A stretch of DNA of 64,000 bases from Calditrichota bacterium (GTDB taxonomy: Bacteria > Calditrichota > Calditrichia > Calditrichales > J004): assembly GCA_013112635.1 (NCBI GenBank), contig JABFGF010000003.1:62001-126000 (forward strand). The letters are read 5' to 3'. Of the stretch, positions 45,266-52,949 are shown piece after piece. Made by a program: the position numbers and the translations under genes. The first letter of the stretch is position 1. Every line of letters starts with the position of its first letter. The notes under the pieces were generated by a model. It searched no databases and was not told where the DNA came from. It saw only the letters and a program-made list of their open reading frames with translations.

Positions 45266-48040
45266 ATGAATTTTAATTTTTTAAAAATTGTCTTTTTCTT
45301 TTTGTTGTTAAGTAACATTTTATTTGCTCAGTTTTCCGGTTTCAAAATTATGGTTAATCCAGGGCATGGAGGTCATGATTCGGATGATCGTTTTATACCA
45401 GCAACAGGATTTTGGGAATCGGAAGGAAACCTGACCAAAGGTTTATACCTGCGTGATTTATTGGAAGCGCGTGGTGCCGAAGTGATTATGTCCCGCACTC
45501 AAAACCGAACTGAAGATGACTTGCCTCTATCACAAATTTCCGGAATTGCCAATTCAAATAATGTAGATTATTTCCAATCGATTCACAGTAATGGGTTCCA
45601 GGGAACAGCAAATCGAACATCCGTTTTTTGGGAGCAAAAAGAGAATGGACAACCGGACTTCCCTGATGCGAAACGGGCATCTGAAATTCTTGCCGATAAA
45701 ATTTTTGAAGTTAATTTTACAACTAGTACAGCAACGCATGGCGATCTTCAATATTTAGGATTTAACCTGGGAGTTTTAAGAAGCCTCAATATGCCCGGAT
45801 GTTTAACAGAAGGCTCCTTTCATGATTATATTCCTGAATCTTACCGACTGCTAAATCTTGATTACCGTAAACATGAAGCAGTTGCAATTTTAAGGGGAAT
45901 GCTGGAGTATTTTGATTTGCCTGCTTTGGAACACGGAGCCATTGCCGGGATAACAAAAGATAAATCAAAAACAGTTTCCTATAATTTTTCAGGCGGAAAA
46001 ACCAATGACAAGTATAAGCCTATCAATAATATTTTTGCGTCTTTATACCAGGATGAAACGTTTTTAAAAAGTTATAAAGGTGATTTTAATAACAATGGGT
46101 ATTTCGTTTTTGATTCCCTTGCGCCGGGCAGCTATACGGTAATAGTGGATGATGGCTCTTATGCTGCTGATACTTTGTTGATAAATGTTACGGCAAATAA
46201 AACATCTTTTAAAGAAGTTTTTTTAATAAGTGATAGTGAAAAAGAACCATTGGTTTACAGCACAACGCCGGAAAATAGTGATAGCGGTTTAAACACATAT
46301 TCGGCATTATACATTACTTTTAGCCGTCCGATGAACACTGATTCAACAGAAGAAGCTTTTTCAATTTTACCGATAGTAAAAGGCGTTGCTGAAGAAGTTG
46401 AAGGCACATTCTCCTGGCAGGAAAGTAACCAGGTTTTGGTTTTTAGCCCATCAGCCGCATTTAATCCTCAAACGGATTATCAGGTTACAGTCAGCACAAA
46501 AGCACAAAGCTCTTCAAATATTAATATGATTGAACCTTATCAATTTTCCTTTAGCACGGCTGACCAACATAATTATCCCAAGGTAACCAAAACGCTTCCG
46601 GTGCAGGGCGACAGCATCACAATTTTTGAAAATTTTGAAGTGTTTTTTAGCCAGGAAATGATCCGGGAAAAAGTTGAACAGGCTCTCTTAATTGAACCGC
46701 TGGTTGAAGGTAGCTTAAGCTGGACAAATAATAAGCATTTTATTTTTACACCCGATTCGCTTTCAATAAATACAGTTTATACAATCACTTTGCAGGATAG
46801 TATTGCTTTGAACGAATTTTCTGTTGGATTGGAAAATGATTATGTTTTTTCTTTTAAAACTTATAACCGCAGCAGCCTAAATATTTTGGAATGGTTTCCG
46901 CAACAAGGTGATACCTCAATTAGCACACGTACAAATTTTTTCTTTCATTTTGATGGCAACTTAGATGTCGGGACAGTTGTTGCGAATCTTTCTTTGAAGG
47001 ATGAGGATCAAAATAATCTTGAGCTCGATTCCTATAAACTGGGAGAAAGAAACGGTACATCGGTTTTGAGTTTTATTGCAAAAGAAGAATTGGGCAGGAA
47101 GAGAAAGTTTACTCTGACAATTTTACCGGGTATAAAAGATGTGGACGGATTGGTTCTAGAAGACAGCCTCAGTTTTAATTTTACAACACAAATCGCCAAA
47201 TACAAATCGGGTTTGGTTTTTGATGATTTTGAAGAAGATTCGGGCTGGAAGGATCCTGAATTTGGCCCGGCCACACAAAATGTCGATCTGAGTAAATCAG
47301 CATATTATATTTCATTTTCTGAACAAATTAACGGGTTCAAATCAGCCCTATTAAAATATCAATTTTCAGGTGATAGCGCCGGGATTTGCCAGGTGTTCCG
47401 TGAAGAAGCTTTTGATTTAACTTTTGCCGACAGTTCATTTTTTGGTCTATGGGTTTATGGCGACTTCTCTTTTAATACACTGGAACTTTGGTATGATGTG
47501 GATGGCCAGCAATACAGAATTCTTGAGCTGGATACATTAGACTTCTCTGGCTGGAAGCTAGTCAAATTTCCTGTTTCACAGTTTGATGGCAGTGAAATTT
47601 CTTTGCATAGTATTGTGGTAAAACAGCAACCCGGTGCTTATACGCAGGGCACCATTTATATTGATGATTTACAATATGATGTGGTGACAGCTTTGCAAAA
47701 AACAGACAATCCAATTATTCTGACAAAGTTCAATCTTCAGCAAAACTACCCAAACCCTTTTAATCCAAATACAACTATTAGTTACACTGTAAGGGCGAAT
47801 AGCAATTCGCCACAACAAGTAAAACTGGTAGTTTATGATCTGCTTGGACGCAGGGTAAAAACACTTATTGATAAACCCCAACAAGCCGGAAAATACAAAG
47901 TTGCTTTTGATGCTTCAGGATTAGCGAGTGGCGTCTATTATTACAGAATTAAAATTGGCCCTTCGACAGGCTCAGGAACCAATTCATCAGGCTCAGGGTC
48001 CGGATTTGAGCAAGTACGAAAGATGCTTTTATTACGATAG
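45266..48040 (+). CDS. T9SS-exported N-acetylmuramoyl-L-alanine amidase with three Ig-like domains
   Basis: A 924-aa secreted amidase, paralogous to the one at 41701. ATG 45266 gives a compact signal peptide (MNFNFLKIVFFFLLLSNILFAQ); an in-frame ATG at 45260 is also possible. Amidase_3 motifs are VNPGHGGHD, WESEGNLTKG, QSIHSNG and the catalytic Glu in CLTEGSFHDY. Three Big_5-like domains follow (TFSRPMNTDSTEEAFSI, FFSQEMIREKVEQAL, FFHFDGNLDVGTV), then a jelly-roll-like beta domain and the sorting domain (QNYPNPFNPNTTISYTV, SGVYYYRIKIG, KMLLLR). Within the sorting domain, just before the last strand, 15 extra Pro/Ser/Thr/Gly-rich residues are encoded by a genomic repeat unit (47959-48001). Confidence 0.9.
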   Translation: MNFNFLKIVFFFLLLSNILFAQFSGFKIMVNPGHGGHDSDDRFIPATGFWESEGNLTKGLYLRDLLEARGAEVIMSRTQNRTEDDLPLSQISGIANSNNVDYFQSIHSNGFQGTANRTSVFWEQKENGQPDFPDAKRASEILADKIFEVNFTTSTATHGDLQYLGFNLGVLRSLNMPGCLTEGSFHDYIPESYRLLNLDYRKHEAVAILRGMLEYFDLPALEHGAIAGITKDKSKTVSYNFSGGKTNDKYKPINNIFASLYQDETFLKSYKGDFNNNGYFVFDSLAPGSYTVIVDDGSYAADTLLINVTANKTSFKEVFLISDSEKEPLVYSTTPENSDSGLNTYSALYITFSRPMNTDSTEEAFSILPIVKGVAEEVEGTFSWQESNQVLVFSPSAAFNPQTDYQVTVSTKAQSSSNINMIEPYQFSFSTADQHNYPKVTKTLPVQGDSITIFENFEVFFSQEMIREKVEQALLIEPLVEGSLSWTNNKHFIFTPDSLSINTVYTITLQDSIALNEFSVGLENDYVFSFKTYNRSSLNILEWFPQQGDTSISTRTNFFFHFDGNLDVGTVVANLSLKDEDQNNLELDSYKLGERNGTSVLSFIAKEELGRKRKFTLTILPGIKDVDGLVLEDSLSFNFTTQIAKYKSGLVFDDFEEDSGWKDPEFGPATQNVDLSKSAYYISFSEQINGFKSALLKYQFSGDSAGICQVFREEAFDLTFADSSFFGLWVYGDFSFNTLELWYDVDGQQYRILELDTLDFSGWKLVKFPVSQFDGSEISLHSIVVKQQPGAYTQGTIYIDDLQYDVVTALQKTDNPIILTKFNLQQNYPNPFNPNTTISYTVRANSNSPQQVKLVVYDLLGRRVKTLIDKPQQAGKYKVAFDASGLASGVYYYRIKIGPSTGSGTNSSGSGSGFEQVRKMLLLR
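47959..48001. repeat. Repeat unit inserted in the coding sequence of the sorting domain
   Basis: CCCTTCGACAGGCTCAGG followed by a second TCAGGCTCAGGGTCC. It matches the arms of the intergenic repeat at 44220-44280 and is translated as PSTGSGTNSSGSGSG without breaking the frame. Confidence 0.75.
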
Positions 48041-48053
48041 CTTCAATTCCTGC

Positions 48054-48082
48054 TTGCTGAATGCAACTTTAAAATGTAAATT
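48054..48082 (+). promoter_or_regulatory. Candidate sigma70-type promoter for the FG-GAP kinase gene
   Basis: TTGCTG (48054-48059) and TAAATT (48077-48082) are 17 bases apart. The -10 box is followed at once by the palindrome CTGTTAACAG, which would cover the start site. Confidence 0.4.
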
Positions 48083-48122
48083 CTGTTAACAGTGAAAACC
48101 AAGTAAGCAATCCTGTAAACAG
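48083..48122. promoter_or_regulatory. Paired palindromic sites before the FG-GAP kinase gene
   Basis: CTGTTAACAG (48083-48092) and CTGTAAACAG (48113-48122) are two 10-base palindromic words exactly 30 bases apart, i.e. on one face of the helix. They lie between a promoter-like pair and the ATG at 48130, a position typical of an operator. Confidence 0.5.
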
Positions 48123-48129
48123 AAAACAA

Positions 48130-51100
48130 ATGAAACGATTTATATTTTGCCTTTTTAGCCTTATCATTTTTAGCTCTGCGCAACCTGCAGAAAAGCAGCA
48201 ACCTTCCTTTACCATGCTGCAATCCAACCAGATTACCGGAATGATTCCAGATATAGATGATGCTTACGGAGTTGTTTTTCGCGATTTAAACAATGACGAT
48301 CATCCGGATTTGTACATCACTTGTTTTAGAAACCTGAACCGATTGCTGATAAATAACGGCGGGCTTATCCCTTTTGTGGACCGCACCGTTTTCTCCGGAA
48401 CAGGTGGATATATGATGACCCATGGCAATACCAATCTTGAACTGGGCGCAAATGTAGCGGATTATGATAACGACGGATTGCCGGATCTGTTTTTGGCTGG
48501 CTGGGGAAAAACGCACAAACTTCTCCGAAACCAAGGTCAGGTAACTTTTGAGGATGCCACGGAAAATCTAAACATTCCGGGCAAGATGGATGCCAACCAG
48601 GGTTTATGGATTGATGTTGATAATGATGGGTTTCTCGATTTATATATTACTGATGAGCACCAAAGCAATCGACTTCTTAAAAATCAGCAGAACGGCTCTT
48701 TTAAAGAAGTAATTTGGACGGATACATTTATTGATAAAGCCGTAAGCCAGGGCGCCAGTAACTGTGATTTTGATTTGGATGGTGATGAAGATATTTATGT
48801 CTCCAACTGGTTTGAACCGGATTATTTACTTGTAAATGATGGATCGGGAAAGTTTAATAAGCTTCGTTTTAAACTGCCAACGCTGGTTGATTCTGTCTCC
48901 ACAAACAGCAGTTCATTTGCAGATTTTGATAATGATGGCGACCCGGATTTACTTGTAGCGGGGAATAATGGCGTCGTTTATTATTATGAAAACCAGACTG
49001 ATTCCAACGGAGTAAATTTTATTGAAAAAAACAATCACCCCTTTTACAATTTGTATGACAGGGTTTTTGGAATCCTTGTGGAAGATTTTAACATGGATGG
49101 TTGGCTTGATTGTTTTATCACAACCCGCGGCGAAAACAGGTTGTATATCAATGATGGTAGTGGAGGATTTTTTGCAAAGTATGATTCTGACAAAAAGTTA
49201 CTTTACAGTACCGGCTCATCTGCTGAAGATATTGATCGCGATGGTGATCTTGACATAATAGTTTCCAACAAATCTGATAATAGCCAGGTTTATTTAAATC
49301 CAACCAACAGCCGGAACTATATCCGTTTAAAGTTTCAGGGTGTAACGTCAAACAGGGATGCAGTAGGTACAAAACTTTTCTTCTATGCCCGAACAGACAG
49401 CGGGCGTAAGTTTTTGGGTTACAGGGTTGTCAATGTAAATACCTCATATCTTTCATCAAAAACTCCGGATGTGACTTTTGCTACAAGAGATTTTAAACAG
49501 CTTAGTGTTGATGTGATTTTCCCGTCCGGAGTAAGTGTAACGAAGGAGTATACCAGGTTTGGCAGATCACGAACGGTTCGTGAATACCGAAATATAATCC
49601 AGGCTTATTATTTAACAGTTAAGGCTGTAAAAATTTTGGTAAACCGACCAAGTTTCTGGATTAATAGCTTGTTGGTTTTAGCGATCTTTATCTTTATTGC
49701 CACTTATCTTTTTCTTGGATTAAAAAGATATTTATGGTCTGCCTTTAATATTTCTTTTCAATTATCTCTGTGGTTTGCGGTCAGCCTTGTACTGTTTATT
49801 TTCCTTCGTGCTGCTTCAACTTTTACAATTTTATTAACCATTTTCAGCATCGCACTTTTCAGTATTATTTTGCTGACAATTTACTCAGAGCATTTTTTAA
49901 GATTGCGCCGAAAGCGGGATACAATTCGTAATATGCTGCAAAAATTATCAGATAGAATTATCAATATTCACGAAAATAATCTGCTTGCCAAAGAAGTAGT
50001 TGAAACTGTTAACGAACATCCGGAAATAAAAGAGGTGTGTTTCTATATTCAGGATCCTGCTAATAAGCTTAACCTCGCTTATGGTTCAAATTCGTTTACA
50101 AAAACAATCGCTTTTGATTCAATTTTTGAAAGTACTCTAAAAGGTAAAAACAGTTTTTCTGTTGCTGAAAAAAACATAATAGAAATATTTGATCCATCCA
50201 TAAACCTTATTCTTCCGGTTAAACGCAAAGAAACACTTTTTGGTGTAATCGGGCTTAATATGCCAAATAGTTCCAGTGCCATAAATCAGCAGGATATAAC
50301 CCAGCTTTCATCTATCGCCAGTCAGTCGGCAATCGCTATCGAAAACAATAACTATATTAAGGAAACTGCAGATTTAATCGAGCAGCTAACCAGTGCAAAA
50401 ATTAAAGAGCAATATGTTCAGCAACTGGAGAAATCCAATTCTGATCTCGATGAAAAAAACAAGGAACTTAGCCGCTTGTTTAAGGAGCTGGCAGAAAAAG
50501 AATCACAACTTATTCACTCCGAAAAAATGGCGTCTTTGGGTCAGCTTGTTGCTGGTATTTCTCATGAACTGAATAATCCGATCAGTTTTATTTACACAAA
50601 CATGAAGGTTATCTCAGATTATATCGAGGACTTAAATTCATTGCTAACACCAGTTTCTGATACAAGTACAAAACAAAAAATTGATTCTGTTTTAGAGGAG
50701 CTTAAGAGTATTATTGAAGATAGTTCTAATGGCAGTAAAGCAATAAAAGAAATTGTTTATAACCTTAAAAACTTTTCTCGCCTCGATGAAGCTGAGTGGA
50801 AGGAATCACAGATCAGTGAGATTATTTCATCTTGTCTGAAAATTCTTAAACCGCAAATTCCTGATAATATAAATGTAAATTTAAATTTAGAAGATGACCC
50901 GCGTTTTTTCTGTAATCCAGGCCAGTTAAACCAGGTGTTTTTAAACTTACTAACCAATGCGATTCAGGCAATTAAAGAAGAAGGAAGCATTGGAATAAAA
51001 TCAAAAAGTGTTGGGAAATCTATTGAGGTTTCAGTCTCAGATTCAGGATCTGGCATACCAAAGGAAATCATTAAAAAAATATTTGATCCATTTTTTACAA

Positions 51101-51261
51101 CGAAACCAGTAAATGAAGGTACCGGTTTAGGATTAAGTATTTCATATTCAATTATTAAAAAACACAATGGCGATTTGTTCGTTAAAAGTGTAGATAATAG
51201 TGGAACAGTTTTTACTGTAAAACTGCCACTAAAACTGGAGAGGCCAATTGAAAATGAATAA
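48130..51261 (+). CDS. Membrane histidine kinase with extracytoplasmic FG-GAP propeller and ASPIC/UnbV domain
   Basis: A 1043-aa sensor kinase of unusual design. The signal peptide (MKRFIFCLFSLIIFSSAQ) is followed by seven FG-GAP/VCBS repeats with Asp-rich calcium loops at about 40-395 (DLNNDDHPDLYIT, DYDNDGLPDLFLA, DVDNDGFLDLYIT, DFDLDGDEDIYVS, DFDNDGDPDLLVA, DFNMDGWLDCFIT, DIDRDGDLDIIVS), enough for a seven-bladed propeller. An ASPIC/UnbV domain (about 398-480) and three transmembrane helices (about 507-590) follow. The cytoplasmic part has GAF (617-747), a coiled coil, HisKA with His812 in LVAGISHELNNPISF, and HATPase_c (910-1037) with NLLTNAIQAI, DSGSGIP and GTGLGLSIS. Its 3' end overlaps a sigma54 response-regulator gene, its evident partner. 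The ligand is unknown; UnbV/FG-GAP modules otherwise occur in secreted and adhesive proteins. Confidence 0.92.
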   Translation: MKRFIFCLFSLIIFSSAQPAEKQQPSFTMLQSNQITGMIPDIDDAYGVVFRDLNNDDHPDLYITCFRNLNRLLINNGGLIPFVDRTVFSGTGGYMMTHGNTNLELGANVADYDNDGLPDLFLAGWGKTHKLLRNQGQVTFEDATENLNIPGKMDANQGLWIDVDNDGFLDLYITDEHQSNRLLKNQQNGSFKEVIWTDTFIDKAVSQGASNCDFDLDGDEDIYVSNWFEPDYLLVNDGSGKFNKLRFKLPTLVDSVSTNSSSFADFDNDGDPDLLVAGNNGVVYYYENQTDSNGVNFIEKNNHPFYNLYDRVFGILVEDFNMDGWLDCFITTRGENRLYINDGSGGFFAKYDSDKKLLYSTGSSAEDIDRDGDLDIIVSNKSDNSQVYLNPTNSRNYIRLKFQGVTSNRDAVGTKLFFYARTDSGRKFLGYRVVNVNTSYLSSKTPDVTFATRDFKQLSVDVIFPSGVSVTKEYTRFGRSRTVREYRNIIQAYYLTVKAVKILVNRPSFWINSLLVLAIFIFIATYLFLGLKRYLWSAFNISFQLSLWFAVSLVLFIFLRAASTFTILLTIFSIALFSIILLTIYSEHFLRLRRKRDTIRNMLQKLSDRIINIHENNLLAKEVVETVNEHPEIKEVCFYIQDPANKLNLAYGSNSFTKTIAFDSIFESTLKGKNSFSVAEKNIIEIFDPSINLILPVKRKETLFGVIGLNMPNSSSAINQQDITQLSSIASQSAIAIENNNYIKETADLIEQLTSAKIKEQYVQQLEKSNSDLDEKNKELSRLFKELAEKESQLIHSEKMASLGQLVAGISHELNNPISFIYTNMKVISDYIEDLNSLLTPVSDTSTKQKIDSVLEELKSIIEDSSNGSKAIKEIVYNLKNFSRLDEAEWKESQISEIISSCLKILKPQIPDNINVNLNLEDDPRFFCNPGQLNQVFLNLLTNAIQAIKEEGSIGIKSKSVGKSIEVSVSDSGSGIPKEIIKKIFDPFFTTKPVNEGTGLGLSISYSIIKKHNGDLFVKSVDNSGTVFTVKLPLKLERPIENE

Positions 51262-52690
51262 AGCCAATATATTAATTGTTGATGATCAGCAGGAAATTTT
51301 AAACTCCATGCGCAGAATTTTTCAAAGGGAATATACCGTTTTTACAGCCCTTAGTGGTGCTGAAGGTATCAAGATTCTAAACCAGGAAAGTATAACTGTC
51401 ATTCTTTCAGATCAACGAATGCCTCAAATGGATGGTGTTGAATTTTTGGAAAAAGCTTTTGCACTTCAGCCAGATGCAATCCGGATTATGGTGACCGGTT
51501 ATGCAGATATTGAGGCATCGATCAATGCAGTTAATAATGCTCAAATCTATCAATATATTGCCAAACCATTTGAGCCTGATGAACTAAAGCTTGTAGTAAA
51601 AGGGGCAGTTGAAAGATATAACTTAACCCAGCAAAACAAAGTAATGCAACAAGAGTTGGTAAAGCAAAATGCCGTTTTGGAAAAGGAAAATATTGAACTA
51701 AAAAATCAGTTTTCAGAACAACTGGATTTAGGGAATTTTATTGGTCATGGACCGGCAATGCAGAAAATTTTTAAGCTGGTAAAAAAAGTTATGAATACGC
51801 CCACCTCTGTTCTTCTTCTTGGTGAAACAGGTACGGGCAAAGAAATGCTTGCAAAAATGATCCATTATAACAGTAACCGTAAAAATAAAATGTTTGTTGT
51901 TCAAAACTGCGGTGCAATCCCGGATACGCTTTTACAAAGTGAATTGTTTGGTCATATAAAAGGATCGTTTACCGGGGCAATAAATGATAAAAAGGGTTTG
52001 TTTGAACAGGCAGATAATGGAACAATTTTTCTCGATGAAATTGGCGATACATCTCAGGCATTGCAAATTGGATTATTGCGTGTTCTTCAGGAAGGTGAAA
52101 TAAAGCCGGTTGGAAGTACAAAAACTATAAAAGTAGATGTGCGTGTGGTTGCAGCAACCAATCGTGATTTATTGAAAGATGTTGAAGAAGGTCGTTTTAG
52201 GGAAGATTTGTATTATCGGTTGAATGTGTTTCCAATAAATATCCCACCACTGCGGGAAAGGAAAGAGGACATTGCAGAGTTAGTACGATTTTTTATCGAT
52301 AAATTTGCAGAACGAATATCAAAAGAAGTAAAAGGGATTGATGAAACAGTTTTACAAAACCTGATTGATGCTTCATTTCCAGGAAATGTACGAGAGCTGG
52401 AAAATGAAATTGAAAGAATGGTAACTTTGGTAGATGAGGCGGCTGTGATTGGAACAGACGAACTATCTGATCGTTTTAAACAGAACAATAATAATTTTCA
52501 AAAGCAACTAAGTTTTACTCAATTAAAGCCGGCAATTGAACATGTTGAAACAACTTTAATTTCTCAGGCCTTAAAGAAAACCAAAGGCAATGTTTTAAAA
52601 TCTGCTGAGATATTGGGTGTAAGCAGAGTTGGCTTACACAAAATGTTAAAACGGCATCAAATTTTAGTTGCAGAATATAAAGCTGGGTAA
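51254..52690 (+). CDS. Sigma54-dependent response regulator (NtrC family)
   Basis: A 478-aa activator of sigma54 promoters. The receiver has Asp10-Asp11, acceptor Asp53 (VILSDQRMPQMDG) and the Lys in YIAKPFEP. A coiled-coil linker leads to the AAA+ domain with Walker A GETGTGKE, the sigma54-contact loop GSFTGA (usually GAFTGA), Walker B GTIFLDEIG and the arginine finger region FREDLYYRLNVFPI. The C-terminal Fis-type HTH is KGNVLKSAEILGVSRVGLHKML. ATG 51254 is 13 bases after GGAG; an in-frame TTG at 51248 is closer to that site and may be the true start. Either start overlaps the kinase gene. It is the output of the FG-GAP kinase, and its nearest likely target is the promoter at 52902. Confidence 0.95.
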   Translation: MNKANILIVDDQQEILNSMRRIFQREYTVFTALSGAEGIKILNQESITVILSDQRMPQMDGVEFLEKAFALQPDAIRIMVTGYADIEASINAVNNAQIYQYIAKPFEPDELKLVVKGAVERYNLTQQNKVMQQELVKQNAVLEKENIELKNQFSEQLDLGNFIGHGPAMQKIFKLVKKVMNTPTSVLLLGETGTGKEMLAKMIHYNSNRKNKMFVVQNCGAIPDTLLQSELFGHIKGSFTGAINDKKGLFEQADNGTIFLDEIGDTSQALQIGLLRVLQEGEIKPVGSTKTIKVDVRVVAATNRDLLKDVEEGRFREDLYYRLNVFPINIPPLRERKEDIAELVRFFIDKFAERISKEVKGIDETVLQNLIDASFPGNVRELENEIERMVTLVDEAAVIGTDELSDRFKQNNNNFQKQLSFTQLKPAIEHVETTLISQALKKTKGNVLKSAEILGVSRVGLHKMLKRHQILVAEYKAG

Positions 52691-52694
52691 ATTC

Positions 52695-52739
52695 GTAAAC
52701 GATGTTTACACTAAACTTAATTATGCACCCATCGTTTAC
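52695..52739. terminator. Dyad after the NtrC-type gene
   Basis: GTAAACGATG (52695-52704) pairs with CATCGTTTAC (52730-52739) around 25 bases. The first arm also forms the shorter palindrome GTAAAC-GAT-GTTTAC. It lies 5 bases after the stop. With no T run it could be an RNA end structure or an operator. Confidence 0.45.
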
Positions 52740-52819
52740 ACATGACTAAGATTTTTGTTTTTTTAACTTGAGAATTGTATAAAGATAAACACAAATAAAA
52801 TGCTATTACAGCATGTTTA

Positions 52820-52841
52820 TAACAGTAACCTTGGGCTGTTA
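52820..52841. promoter_or_regulatory. Inverted repeat upstream of candidate sigma54 promoter
   Basis: TAACAG (52820-52825) and CTGTTA (52836-52841) are separated by 10 bases and lie about 60-80 bases before the -24 box at 52902, a normal distance for an enhancer site of a sigma54 activator. The words match the halves of the palindromes before the kinase gene. The adjacent ATGCT-ATTAC-AGCAT (52800-52814) is a further small hairpin. Confidence 0.4.
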
Positions 52842-52901
52842 CAGGTAGATTCATGATTGATGCACTCGGGAATTACAAATTTTGGCTGCAAACAATATGT
52901 T

Positions 52902-52917
52902 TGGCATAATTATTGAA
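52902..52917 (+). promoter_or_regulatory. Candidate sigma54 (-24/-12) promoter
   Basis: TGGCATAATTATTGAA matches the sigma54 consensus TGGCA-N6-TTGC with one miss (TTGA for TTGC) and correct GG-to-TTG spacing. It lies about 33 bases before the ATG at 52950 and directly downstream of a sigma54 activator gene. Confidence 0.5.
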
Positions 52918-52949
52918 CTATTTGTGATCGACTAAGATGGAGAAGCAAA

